A DNA stretch of 64,000 bases from Moniliophthora roreri (lineage: Eukaryota; Basidiomycota; Agaricomycetes; Agaricales; Marasmiaceae), in assembly GCA_001466705.2 (NCBI GenBank), contig LATX02000233.1:372001-436000 (forward strand), written 5' to 3'. Of the stretch, positions 1 to 11,289 are shown piece after piece. The notes under the pieces are model-generated. The model searched no databases, was not told the origin of the DNA, and saw only the letters and a list, made by a program, of their open reading frames with translations. A program made the position numbers and the translations under genes. Position 1 is the stretch's first letter, and each line of letters opens with the position of its first letter.

Positions 1-40
1 AGTTCGCTATTACCTAGTCCACGGGCCATACCACTTATGA

Positions 41-232
41 GTGGATCACCTGAAAAGTCGATATACCATTCCTGCAGACTTGCCAACGCAGAGGGTACCA
101 GGTGTTTTGGGTAGATTGCCTGCAAGTCCAGAAGGAGTGTTGCAGGAATGTGGACCTAGATGGAGTTCTACACGTCAAGAACGAATTAAAACGACATTGT
201 TCAGGCATCTCACCAAGAAGAACAAGGTGTAA
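41..232 (+). other. Unassigned short open frame at the window edge
   Basis: A 63-codon open frame ends 62 bases before the cullin-like gene. I do not recognise the translation. It may be the last exon of a gene that starts outside the window, because the reading frame has a plausible composition and closes just before the next gene. It could equally be chance. There is no splice or homology evidence. Confidence 0.15.
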
Positions 233-294
233 ACCAGGTCAAGTGGTCGCGACGTGAATGTGGACATTGGTGAGGTTCTCTAATTAGTCAGCAC

Positions 295-1407
295 ATGTCT
301 TCCTCAAGTGCATCGAAAGGCAAGGGCAAAGAAATTATTCCCTCTCGTCCATCCATTCCGCCGCTACCCAATCCAGCTACTGGAAGTGCAAACCCAGCCC
401 AATCCCTTCCTTCGCTTTGGGCCTACATCACCCCCGCACTCGACCATATCGTCAAAAGTCCCACTAATGATGTGAAGAAAGCTCCAGCCATCGACATGGA
501 ATTCTACTCTGGCGTTCATTCGGCTTGTTACAATTAGTAAAGTCTTCATATTTTATAGGTTGCTAAAATGTTTATCTGTAATCTTCATTTGTTCAGCATC
601 ACCTCTCAGGCTGTAACAACCACCGTTCCACCTTCCCGAAAATCTTCTTCGAACGATCAGTCTGCTGTGAACAGCGCAGATCTGTATGATCAGCTGGACA
701 AATACTTCGCCGATGCTGCTCGCGAACTCTTGCTAGGAGCACCACAGGACGACTCCGAACTAGTACACTACATCATCCCATGTTTTAGCCGATACTCTGC
801 TGGAGCCCAGTCTGCCAACAGGTTGCTCAATTATGTCAACCGTCACTACGTTAAAAGGGCTGTCGATGAAGATAGAGGGTGGCTGTCCATTTCAGACGTA
901 TTCGAGCATGTTGCAAAAACAATCACTTCGAACGATACGAGGGAGCAGGTTGCGAAGAAGATTAGGGAGAAAAGGATTGTAGAATTGAAGAAGTGGGGTT
1001 ATGCGGAAGGTGGGCCGCCAGAGCTGACTACGGATGCAGAGACATGTGCGGAAGCGGCGAGTCCAGTGGACAGGATAGTGCACATCTCGTCATTGGCTCA
1101 TAGGAGATTCCGGACGGAGTTTGTGGAGCCACTGTTGGCTGTCCCGAAGATTAAAGGGAAGAAAGGGAAGAATAAACCGAAAAATGCTGTGAATGGGTCG
1201 GGTCCACCGGGACCAAAGGGGAGACTGGCACGAGCGGTGAAGGAACTATTAGAATCAGAAGGAGATGAGGAAGAACGGATGAGACATGCCACAGAGCTGG
1301 CGGTGATGTTGAGAAAAGTTGGCGTTCGTACGGACCACCCACTTCGTAAGAAGTTGGATAAATTTACTGGCCTTAGCATTGCCCATGGCCAAAACGGTAC
1401 AAGCTAA
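295..1407 (+). CDS. Truncated cullin-like protein (N-terminal cullin repeat only)
   Basis: Two exons (295-536 and 597-1407, 60-nt intron) join in frame to about 350 residues. Residues about 35-80 (LWAYITPALDHIV, then the YSGVHSACYNY stretch) match the start of cullins. Further on, LYDQLDKYF, the SANRLLNYVNRHYVKR stretch and a following helix match cullin repeat 1, the part that holds Skp1-type adaptors. Full cullins are about 750 residues and carry a C-terminal RING-binding domain and a neddylation site. Both are absent here. The tail is instead rich in lysine and glycine (KGKKGKNKPKN) and then helical and charged. No second cullin block is visible before the stop or in the 246 bases after it. 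The protein could bind an adaptor without recruiting a ligase, but that is inference. Confidence 0.7.
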
Positions 1408-1653
1408 GGTCTGAGATGGTGTTCGACAGAAGATGACTGTTTCATATCTCGACCTGGGCGGAATTGATATACTTGCATGAGCTCTTGATTCGCGCAGACT
1501 GATGTCCTGAATGACCTTCTCTTTTGGAGTGAAGAGGCATCCTTGCTGCAGTTTACCGGGTAAGTGTGGTCAGAGATGCTCAAGGTGATCCATAGAAGAG
1601 AGTAGACGGAATACAATGTAGAATCTTCTACTCCTTAGATACAAGATAAATCA

Positions 1654-3254
1654 TTAGATATGCACTAAGCTCTCAAGTTCAACCTTCTCGACTCCGGGAG
1701 GTAGTTCGTATCCACCTTGTCGCCGCACCTGCACACGCATGAGTGAAGGGTCAAGACTATAGTTCAATACGCAGAAATACCTCGTCAAAGATTTCCATCT
1801 CCAACAAACTCTTCTGGTGCGTCCAGATATTACTTTCATTCTTGCCATCCCGGACGCAACGAGCCACTTCATCTGCTTGGAAGTGCCATCCTCTGTCATA
1901 TTATTGGCCTACGGTCAAGAAGTTGTTCAAGAAGGATGCGTTAATCACTACTCACCCGCCGACATATTCAAAAAACCTCTTTTCTTCCTTTACCAGTTTC
2001 TTCTTTTCATAATAACTTACGGTGAATGACTTGGGGCAGTATATTGGTGCATCAATGTGGACCAGGCCTTTCTCGTAACGAATCGTAACTCCTGGTTTCA
2101 ACGCATCTGTGTTGATACTGCAGCTGAGCACGGCCTGTGCAGAGAGCTTGGATTCGGTAAAGTTGAGGGTAAAAGCGGTATTACGATCGACTCCAGTGAT
2201 CGGGGTCTTGAGCATGCTGGCAGTGACGCTAGGTTTCGTGAGTTTGTTCGACGGGTGCTCGTAGAGCGCCATAATTGCCTGTGAGCCGTAAATATTCATT
2301 TCTGCGAATCAGGCATTATGTATTTACCCAGACGAGGGGATATGGTCCTCTAGGAGGGGTCACTGTTAGTTGAAACTACATAGGAACACTCAACACCCAC
2401 AAATCTAGAATAGCTCCACCTCCCAACTTGGGATCCAGAATACGATGCGTGGTCGGAATATCTGTGAGGATAAGTCTTTTCGTGCGATTCTTTCGATATA
2501 GAGCACATACTCTCAATATCAAAATCGCCCGATAAATCAGCGTGCAACACAATTGGTGCTCCAAGGACGCCGCTATCCGAGATCTTCTTGAACTCCAGTG
2601 ACAAAGGCTGGAATCGCGTCCAGAGTGCTTCCATGAAGAACACATTTTTATCTTTGGCTGCAGCAAGAAGTGCACGAAGCTCGGCGGAGTTTGTCGTCAC
2701 CGGTTTTTCGCAGAGGACATGCTTCCCAGCCTTGATAGCATCCAGAGCATTTTCATAGTGATACGTATGAGGTGTTCCTGTGTGATATCAGTCCATTCCT
2801 GTGAGATGCGTATCGTGATGAGAATCAATCGGACTGACCAATGTAAACTGCATCGACGTTCTATATGGTGACTGAGAAAGAAGCTCAAATTTGCACTAGG
2901 TTACATGCGTTACCTTATCAGCGTAGACCTCGTCGTAACTTCCATACGGCTTGATGTTAGTGTCTCCTCCCAAGATCCTGTCGATAAATTCGCGAGCTTT
3001 CTCAACACTACGTGAACCGACTGCAGTAACTTTGTGGACAACATCGGTTACGCCACGTCTAGCGGGAAACGATCAGACCAGTTGATCGCTATCTTCAAGC
3101 GCCGTTGCGTACGTACGTTTTAGGGTCGACAAGCATGTCCTGGAAAATGTCGATTTGACGATGGAGTGGAACGACAGGAGTATTTGCGTACCTTGCCAAA
3201 TGCCTCGGCAATCTTCCCAGTAGAAATTATTCCCCATCGAAACTCAGTAGCCAT
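1654..3254 (-). CDS. Gfo/Idh/MocA-family NAD(P)-dependent oxidoreductase (dihydrodiol/D-xylose dehydrogenase-like)
   Basis: The gene has at least eight exons. The protein begins MATEFRWGIISTGKIAEAFG, a Rossmann nucleotide-binding start with the glycine turn. AGKHVLCEKP in the middle carries the EKP motif whose lysine is catalytic in this family. After it come LDPKLGGGAILDLGPYPLVW and a C-terminal sheet domain ending in SLVHI. This order matches the dimeric dihydrodiol dehydrogenase / NADP-D-xylose dehydrogenase branch of about 370-390 residues. Splicing was checked at several junctions, for example 2290-2340 and 1743-1795, and restores the frame each time, so the gene looks intact. It is divergent from the OHCU decarboxylase gene with 99 bases between starts. 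The exact sugar or diol substrate cannot be told from sequence. Confidence 0.85.
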
Positions 3255-3353
3255 GGCGGTTCACAGTGGAGTGGAAAAGAAGGCACTCCTTCGTTGGGTT
3301 ATCAGACTCGGACTAGTAACGGCCCGCTCGCCCGCAGTTTTCCCACTATTCTG

Positions 3354-3974
3354 ATGACCACCTTACCGACGTTGGACGACGTGCAGAATGGGCAGTCGAG
3401 TCCTAGCTCATCTCTTGCTACGGCGCTATCTATCCTCTTCGAGTATTCTGATATTCTAACGTCTACATTGGAACCTCAGTTGCGCCGGATTCTTGCAGCA
3501 CGGAACGAGCCTCTCACCTCATTCGCCCAACTCGTTGATCTGTCCATCACCCAGATTCAATTATGGGAAAAGAATTTACAGGCCCAATTCATCGCAGGAC
3601 ACCCTAGGATTGGTGAAAGCAAGAATTTATCTGCTTTGAGTGCGAAGGAACAGGGTACCACGTCGCCTTCATCAACTTCCTCCGTTACCCCAGAGGTGCT
3701 AGCTCGATTGGCGCATCTCAATGCGTGCTACGAGAAACGGTATCCGGGTTTGCGATATATTATTTTCGTCAACGGGAGAAGCCGAGCTGCTGTGGCAGCA
3801 ATAATGGAAGATCAGCTGGGCTTGTCGCATTCGTTGTCGCCCGACCAACCAGAAGTTGACAGGTTGGAATCTCTGACGGTTGGCGAAGAAGAATGGACAA
3901 AAGAACTGGAAAGGGCGGTGGTAGATGTGGGCTTAATTGCAAAGAGCAGGCTAAAAACCTTAGGAACGGAATAG
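3354..3974 (+). CDS. OHCU decarboxylase-like protein (purine/urate catabolism)
   Basis: A single exon of 206 codons. The fold family is 2-oxo-4-hydroxy-4-carboxy-5-ureidoimidazoline decarboxylase, which turns the unstable urate oxidation product into S-allantoin. Family marks are FIAGHPRIGE near residue 80, carrying the expected catalytic histidine and glutamate, then ERARLAHLNACYEK-like helix residues and the substrate loop FVNGRSR near residue 140. Length agrees with fungal members. The start at 3354 was preferred to the upstream in-frame ATG at 3294 because the extra 20 residues are poor and lie in the short divergent promoter. No peroxisomal SKL-type C-terminus is seen. Confidence 0.8.
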   Translation: MTTLPTLDDVQNGQSSPSSSLATALSILFEYSDILTSTLEPQLRRILAARNEPLTSFAQLVDLSITQIQLWEKNLQAQFIAGHPRIGESKNLSALSAKEQGTTSPSSTSSVTPEVLARLAHLNACYEKRYPGLRYIIFVNGRSRAAVAAIMEDQLGLSHSLSPDQPEVDRLESLTVGEEEWTKELERAVVDVGLIAKSRLKTLGTE

Positions 3975-4139
3975 GGTGGGTTTGTCTGAACTTTTTTGCG
4001 CTTGAAAATGTCCGTTTATCGGTATACAGTGCTTAAACGACTACATACATCCATTTGATCCGCTGTCCCTTTCCACTAGGCCTTGTGCAATAGAAACGTC
4101 GTTGTATTCACGAACGTAAAGTATGTGAGATATTTGCCC

Positions 4140-4950
4140 TCAAGCGTTCTGCCCTTCTCTAGCGATAGAAAGGAGAGAATCAGTAACAGCCCGTTGATCC
4201 CACAAGATATTTCGTACCTGGAGGACATTCTTTCGTCTCATCTCCCATTCAGGGTTCATCTGCCTTAGGTCTGCCATCAACTGTTCGACCAGCTTTGTTT
4301 TCTCATCCACCACTTGCGGCTCTGGACTTGAATTAAGACCAGTGGGGGGTACTGAACTCGGTATCTTCTCCTTCAACTGAGGCTTCCGGCTAGTCTCAAC
4401 TTCTCTTGCCCCCTCTCTTCTCAGCCTGAACCGTTCTTCCTGTTGACGAGCCCATTCTGCCCTTTCCTTCTTCCGCCGCTCTACGTCTTCTGAAGTAAAT
4501 GAAGACGCCGAATCTGTTCGTGAGCGGAATGTCCGAGCGTCATATGCCTTGGTATTAAATTGTCATTGTCAGACGTTAAATTCCCTGCAGTTGTGTAAAG
4601 AGAAGGCGCGGAGAGGCTCCAAAGAACGTACCCTCCTCTTGATTGGATCGCTGAGGGTCTCAAATGCCTCATGGACCTGCAGACAAGGTACACAAGGTCA
4701 ACAAGGGTTCATGCTGTAAATGAGAAACACGCGCCTGATGAAATCGCTTCTCTGCTGCCTCCTTGTCTCTCTGAGATGCACCGTGGTCTAGTTTGTCAGG
4801 ATGTGTCTCCAGCGCCTTCAACTTGTATGCCTTGCGAACTACAAAGTTTGACTTGTACATGGCCAATCAAGTGAAAGCGACTAAAATAGACGGACCTTCG
4901 TCTGAGGATGCAGATGGCTGCAGCCCGAGTATTTCATAAAAATTGGACAT
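4140..4950 (-). CDS. J-domain (DnaJ-like) co-chaperone
   Basis: The protein starts MSNFYEILGLQPSASSDE and, after a short intron, continues VRKAYKLKALETHPDK with the diagnostic HPD tripeptide that stimulates Hsp70 ATPase. A third exon gives VHEAFETLSDPIKRR and the fourth AYDART, completing a normal J domain of about 70 residues. The remainder is a charged, lysine/arginine/glutamate-rich helical region and a C-terminal segment without zinc finger or G/F region, so it is a type III J-protein of about 210 residues. No signal peptide or membrane span is present, which suggests a cytosolic or nuclear role. The client is unknown. Confidence 0.85.
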
Positions 4951-5419
4951 GGATACTGGAGTCGTCGTTTTCGTCCTCGAGTTCAATCAGAAGAAATTTG
5001 CTCAAAGACCCAAGGGGTTGACTTTCTCTGTCCCGCAAAATTGAACCGCGTTTATCATGTGACTTACTTCCGGAGACCGTATCCCGTGTAATCCACCTCG
5101 CCATTTCTCTGGTGAATCAAGCATCCACGGAAATCGGGTTTTTGCTATGGGACTGTCCGAGCAGATCTCAAGAAATGCGCGATTGCAGCGTGGCTACTCC
5201 AGGGCTTCCGTAATTTGGGCTGTATAGGAACCGCAAAGAGATTAAAGGAAGGGGCAATGGATGGCTTCATTTACTCAGTTCGTGCTTCGTTATCGTGCGT
5301 TCGCGTCCAAAGCGAGTACTACAGGTCTACGAAAAACTCCTTTCGCCCTTCCACGGCTGAGGGTGAACTTAGAGCATGAGAACCACCCTTTTCTTCGGTT
5401 CCCCGCTCGATAGACACCA
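4951..5419. other. Intergenic region between J-protein and P450 relic
   Basis: About 470 bases between two divergent starts. I see no coding exon, tRNA or repeat here. It presumably holds both promoters. Confidence 0.5.
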
Positions 5420-5426
5420 TATAAAA
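5420..5426 (+). promoter_or_regulatory. TATA box of the P450 gene
   Basis: TATAAAA lies 46 bases before the ATG at 5466. A canonical TATA box close to the start suggests that the ancestral gene was strongly or conditionally expressed. The box has survived although the coding region has decayed. Confidence 0.5.
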
Positions 5427-5465
5427 GTACCGCAAAGCTGCGACCGCAGAACCATACAAGCAACG

Positions 5466-7686
5466 ATGAACCCATTACAGGCCAGCGCTCTTCCTCTTTC
5501 CATCCTTTTACTCATTTATATCAGGCGACTCCGTCGACTTCCTCTTCCCCCAGGCCCTCCTGGTCTTCCGCTTTTTGGGAACCTATTTGATGTGGCTACC
5601 CGAGAGGAGTGGATCGTCTACAAAGCGGTGTCGGAAAAGTAAAGTGCGTACCTTCCTGAAGTCATCAGCAAGGTTTTCTCGACGATTTTGGCTGCAGGCT
5701 CAGATCTTGTCTCGTTCAATTTGCTTGGCACAATCGTGGTCGTGGTCAATTCATTTGAAGCGGACCAAGAGTTGTTTGAGAAGCGATCAGCTCTTTATTC
5801 CGACAGGTGCGTTTTGAGTCGCCGATTTCTCGCTATTTCTGACATTCTACGAATGCAGGCCAAGATTCACCATGGCTAAACGAGTTGTGCGTCCCCGTCG
5901 GCCTAGTATCAGCGGTATTACATTCATAGCACTTCATATTTAGGGTCGGAATGACTTTTAACTTCGCCTTCATGAAGTATGGAGATTGGTGGAGAGGTAT
6001 GTAAACAGAGGTGTGTAAACAGCCTCGTCGTCTATCAACAATGATTTCCATGAACCCATGAACAAGCTTTTCAGAACATCGAAAACTTTTCAAGAAAGAA
6101 TTCCAACTTCCAGCGACCGAGCTATACAAGCCGAGAATCCTCTCTGCGTCTCGTACTCTTCTTCGGAAGCTTTTGGAAAGCGCCAATTTTGATGCTCATT
6201 TGCGGCAGTGTGTAAACAAACCTACATTAGTTTCAGGTGTCAAACATTGACTTTTCACCTTGACAAAATAGTATGAATGAGACTATAGTTCTATAAACTG
6301 GATACGGAATTGACGTCCAACCAAACAACGATCCCTATGTAGAAATCGGAGAGAAATTTCTTCGGGCCATAGCGGCGGCTGGAAACAGCACTCAGTTTCT
6401 TGTGGATCAACTCCCCATCCTGAAATACCTTCCTGGCTGGCTACTGGCTGTGAGTTTCAAGAGTCTGCCAAGGCGGTTAGTGCGTTACCAAGAGCACCGC
6501 TGCAGCACGTGCTCGGCGCAACGGTTGGTCTGCTAACTTATGTTTTGAGATCGGTCGATGCTTGACGCATCTACAGGCTGAGGGTATAGCAAAATCCTGT
6601 GTAGCAACAAAAGTCCTTTCGGCATTGGAAGCAGAAGGAAAACGAGACTTGAACCGGGAGAAGATCTTGCGCAATGTCTTGGGTACCATGTATACTGGTC
6701 AGTGTCATCCGTTTTGGCGTGAACACTGAGCTTACTTGAATTCGCGTAGCTGGTACTGATACGATTAGTGTTGCAGACTTTTCGGAGTCACTGCTAATCC
6801 GGCTTGATAGACCGTCTCGCCAGTCGAGTCTTTCATTCTCGCCATGGTCCAGAATCCGGAGATTATGAAACCAAGGCAAGCAGCTGTGGACAAGATTATC
6901 GGAGACGAGCGTTTACCTGAATTCACCGACCGAAGGTCTATACCTTGCGTAGATGCCATACTGAAGGAGACTATGGTGAATGCATTCCAACCCCCGCTGC
7001 ACGAAGGAAACGAGTCGTTAGGTGGAACCCGGTTACGCCACTAGGTGACCAATGAAGCCTACATGCGTGGTCGAACATCAACTAACTGCTGCTCATCAGG
7101 AGTACCTCATAGTGTTGTTGCCGATGACGAATATATGGGATATCACATACCAGCAGGCGCTACGGTTATCGGAAACAGCTGGCGAGTAGTCTCGCTTCGG
7201 GAATTCCTCACACGTACTCATGAACTCTCAGGGCGATACTCCGCAACGAATCCCTCCACGGAGCAGATACTCATCTATTCAATCCTGATCGTTTCATGAA
7301 CGGAGACGGCACTCTGAACGCCATATGAAGCACCCCACAGAGTCATTTGGATTCGGAAGGTTCGTGATGCCTTCTCGAGCAATTGCTTGTTAGTGAATAC
7401 GTTTTGGACAGACGTCAATGCCCAGGCATTGACATGGCAGAATCAATTATTTGGATAGTCATAGCATCACTGCTCGCATCTTTTGACACAATAAAGTATG
7501 TCGACCGTGATTTTGTGGTGACCTCACCTTCAGGGGAGTATTCCTCGGGCACGTTATGGTGAGCCAAGAGCTTCTACACTTAAACCAGCTCTTCTGACAG
7601 CAAGCTGCAGTTATCCTCTTCTGTTCAAATGCACCTTCCGGCCTCAATCCTCTCACGTGGAGTCTTTAGCCAGAGGCGAGACCTAA
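5466..7686 (+). pseudogene. Cytochrome P450 pseudogene (mushroom-type class II P450)
   Basis: The N-terminus has a membrane anchor (LPLSILLLIYIRRL) and the proline hinge LPLPPGPPGLPLFGNLF. Later exons show AGTDT split by an intron (I-helix, about 6695-6770), LKET of the K helix near 6965, WNPVTPLGVPHS, NPDRF near 7285 and the haem loop FGFGRRQCPG (Cys codon 7419-7421). Several lesions are visible. There is a mismatch at the exon 1 junction near 5640. A frameshift lies at about 5872-5876 between FTM and LNEL. An in-frame TAA stands at 6294-6296 just before GYGIDVQPNNDPY. The junction after LKET does not join in phase, and the frame reaches a TGA at 7326-7328 before the haem loop. One intron (7182-7231) needs a GC donor. 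The set of lesions makes this a decaying gene. Its substrate is unknown. Confidence 0.75.
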
Positions 7687-7833
7687 CTCGATGTCGCTGC
7701 GCTTGGCTCAACGGATGGAAGATTGCCACCTGCATTTTATAAAACTCTATCACACATTAAGTAAATTGAGTTTGTAAAGACTTTCGGTTGTAAAATGAAG
7801 TTCAAAATGAAATTCCCTATCCTCCGCTGCTGA

Positions 7834-9422
7834 TCATTTCTTATTGAACATTCCGCGAAGCTTGGGTAGAGTGGGCGCCATGTCTGCACCTCCTGATAGC
7901 AGAGTATCACTAGTGTTCATCCTAAGACCTTCCAACAAGTGTCCTAGTCCAAGGGCATCGGCTAACTCGTCTAGGACTTTCTTGATCTGCAATGCATTCG
8001 GACTTCTGGTTGGATCCTGGTCAAAATCTTCCACTTGCTGGTAAGTTCTACGCAACGTCGTGTCATTCTTCATCTTCTTGGCTAGTAAATCACGAATGTC
8101 GGATCCTTGAGGCCCGCGGACGCAAGTCGTGGTGTAACGGATCAAATTAAGGTATTCTAGAAAGAACTCGGGATTCAATGCGCGTCTTAAGGTTAATAAA
8201 CATAGTTACCATCTTTTTTATCAATGATCGCAGGTATGGCAGACATAACCAAGATTTCATGCAGCGGAGATGCTGGATCTATGGAAGGGGCCAGTGGAGA
8301 TTCGGTATCGGCATAGACTTCGTATAGGAATCCTGGATCTCTTGTCTTCGCGCAATCACTGCAGGAGTTATTGATATGTTAATGCCCGACGCACGTTTGA
8401 TTTTTACTCACCTGACGCAAAGTGCGAGTAAACCGACCACCTCAAAGGATTCATTGTGTCCGCCACCATTCTCCATGACGTCGAAGAATACTGTCTTCGC
8501 ACCCCGAACCGCCATCCTGAAGGTTTCCGGAGGCAGCAGACCTGGATTGCATCGTAAGATGTGACAAGTATCCTCCAGTCTGCGTTTTGGGCCAGGCTGA
8601 CCACTCTGTTCCATGCCAGCAACCAAGCGATTCTGGAACGCCACAATACCAATGTCCTCTAACATCTTTGGAGCAATTGATCTCCACACTTTATCCATGT
8701 CGCAATGTTTCTGGACAGACTCGGGGAGTTCACACTTGCAGTTGTCCCGTTCCTGGTTGCTGATACTGATGAGGTAGAGCCAATAGTAAAGATCGAGTGC
8801 AGGAGGGCCTAGGTATGAAAATCTCTCGAAACGGTCAGACTGGGTGAACAAAATGACCACCAGGGGGCCCTTACTCGTTTGGACGCTCTGTCAAGCAGAT
8901 GGAGAGTATAGTCGCTATATATTTCCGCATGTATACTCGACGCGTGGCTCTCTTGTTAGTCCGAAATGATTCTCGATCGTCTTGCAACATCTGTCTTGGA
9001 CTGTGAGGGGATCCCCGAGAGTACAAAGAAAGTCGACTGACCTTGCGGCGATCCCACAACACATTGACAGTTTTTGGAGCGTGATCCAGAATCTTTTTCC
9101 TGACCTTTCGGTTCTGAGAATCATCATACTGCTTTTGGAGTTTCATAGCGTCGATGGCGCGCGTAATGTCGGCTACAGCCTCGCACTGGTCCTTTGTGTC
9201 AATAAAAGGTCCTTATGAACTGGAATGGTGACTCACTGATGTGTCTGATTCCAGGCCTTTCTGCAACAAAACCTCCAGCTGATCTGAGTCTCGAAAATCA
9301 GACCAGTGGGATACAGAATCAAAGCTATTTAACGGGAATAGGGAGGGTGTCCAATCGGTGTCTGAGGGGACCTCAGAGAAGCTATGGGCTCCTCGAGCAT
9401 ACGAGAGCGCGTTCCTGTCCAT
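7834..9422 (-). CDS. Uncharacterised protein, multi-exon
   Basis: I do not recognise this protein. Exons can be joined as MDRNALSYARG..., then DQCEAVADITRAIDAMK with a basic helix, then HAEIYSDYTLHLLDRASKR, SDRFERFSYLGPPALDLYYW and a long exon (8408-8840). A C-terminal exon (7834-8178) follows, ending in RGMFNKK. The total is about 430 residues and it looks soluble and helical, without signal peptide or membrane spans. Two splice choices are unusual: a 35-nt intron near 8850 and a 92-nt intron near 8955-9045 with a CTAAC branch site. The start is uncertain, since an open frame in another phase reaches 9520. Codon use and consistent splicing suggest a real gene rather than a shadow. Confidence 0.5.
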
Positions 9423-9641
9423 ATTGCTGACTTGGGTAGATCAAGAGGGAGAGTCTGAGGTTTAAGCAGGACATCCTTTGTCCTTTTATCTGCGCGCGGA
9501 GAAGGAATATACCTGGTCATGAGTAACCATGTGATCGGAGTTTCCTTGTTACCCTTTTTCAGTTTTTTGCTCTCCCATCATTCATCTTGTTTCTTTACTG
9601 GTCCAAGCATCGCCTTGTTCGTCTGAATGTGGGTCTGAAGA

Positions 9642-11134
9642 ATGGACGCCGTTGAGCGGGAAAACGCTGACAGACAAAAACGTTGGTCAGTGCGGACCTC
9701 TTCTGCCTCATTGTTTTACTGATAACTTGTTAATGCAGGGCGAAGGAACAAAAGGTCGGCGAAGGAACGTATGCCGTTGTTTACAGAGGTGAGGATGTCC
9801 CGTTCTTGGCAGTCATACGATGTACCTTACTTTTTACCGACATAGGTAGAGAGGTCGCAACAGGGCGAAAAGTAGCCATTAAAAAAATCAAGGTCGGCCA
9901 GTTTAAGGATGGGTTGGACATGTCTGCCATTCGTGAAGTCAAATATCTTAGGGAACTGAAGCATCAGAATGTAATTGAGGTGCGCATACTCAACTTATAC
10001 ATCCGAACGTAACAGGCTTATAAGAGTTCCAGCTGCTGGATGTCTTTTCCTCGAAAACAAACCTGAATCTCGTGTTGGAATTCCTCGATTCCGACTTAGA
10101 AATGATAATCAAGGACCGGTCTCTTGTTTTCTTACCTGCGGATATCAAGAGTTGGATGGCTATGACCTTTCGGGGGCTGGAGTTCTGCCACAGGAATTTC
10201 GTGCTGCATCGAGTGTGTCGTTTCCAGCCATTCACTTCGTCAAACTCATTCTTCTTAGGACCTGAAACCAAATAATTTGCTTATTGCGGCGAATGGAGAA
10301 TTGAAGATTGCAGATTTTGGTCTAGCACGAGATTTCGCTGATCCAGGTTACAAAATGACTTGTCAAGTTATCACAAGGTAAAGATACTCACAATGCGTAG
10401 GGATACATGCTCATTATTACGTTTGACAGGTGGTACCGGCCCCCGGAATTGTTGTTTGGCTCCCGCTACTACAGCTCTGCCGTCGACATCTGGTCAGTAG
10501 GATGCATATTCGCGGAACTGATGTTGCGCACACCATATCTCGCCGGTGAAAGCGACATGGACCAGCTCAAGACCATATTCCGTGCTTTAGGAACACCTAC
10601 CGAACAGGATTGGCCGGTGTGTTGTTTATGCACCTCGAAACTATAGCTATCACTAAAACCAGTTGCAAGGGCCACACCAAGCTTCCCGACTATGTTCCTG
10701 TCGGCCAGTTTCCCAAGACACCCCTTCGAGACCTCTTCACTGCTGCCTCAGCGGATGCGATAAATTTGCTCACCAAATGCTTGACTTACGAACCACGGAA
10801 GCGAATAACTTGCAAAGAGGTGCTCCTTGTCTTGAACTTTCTTCGCGCAAGCTAACTCTACAGATCGTAGGCGCTCAATCATCCATATTTCTTTGCTATG
10901 CCATATCCATCTCATCCATCCAAACTACCAAAATGTTCCAAGCAGCTTTCTGCAAGACCTCTTGAAGAAGTAGATGGCAATGTTGATCCTGCATCTGCCG
11001 GTCCAGGCGTAAAAGCTGCTCCGCCTAAAGGACGGTTAAAGCGCAAGCTGACCTCTCCGAACGATTCAGACAGCTCAAAAGTGCGATCTATCGCTCGTCG
11101 CTTGGATTTCACTAAGCAGGTCAATAGTCCCTAG
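9642..11134 (+). CDS. CDK7/Kin28-type CDK-activating kinase (TFIIH kinase subunit)
   Basis: A complete protein kinase read across about seven exons. The glycine loop is [12 protein letters not shown] and the ATP lysine is in [10 protein letters not shown]. The cyclin-facing helix contains [14 protein letters not shown]. The catalytic loop HRDLKPNN is restored by removing the intron ending near 10260. DFGLARDF follows, and the activation segment [20 protein letters not shown] carries the threonine phosphorylated in CDK7. [15 protein letters not shown] and DLFTAA are features of the CDK7 branch rather than CDK1 or CDK2. The C-terminal tail of about 75 residues is basic and ends [16 protein letters not shown]. 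The expected role is phosphorylation of the RNA polymerase II tail and activation of cell-cycle CDKs, with cyclin H and MAT1. Confidence 0.92.
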
Positions 11135-11289
11135 TTACCGTCCTCGAACTAAGACCTGTCTGCATCGTTACATAGTTGCTATCTAGTATTATATAGCATG
11201 TGTACTTGTATGTGTACTAAATACATATCCATTTTCAGCAACTTCAGCGTGCAGAGTCACCGGCATTCAACCGGCGAATTCACCGTCGG

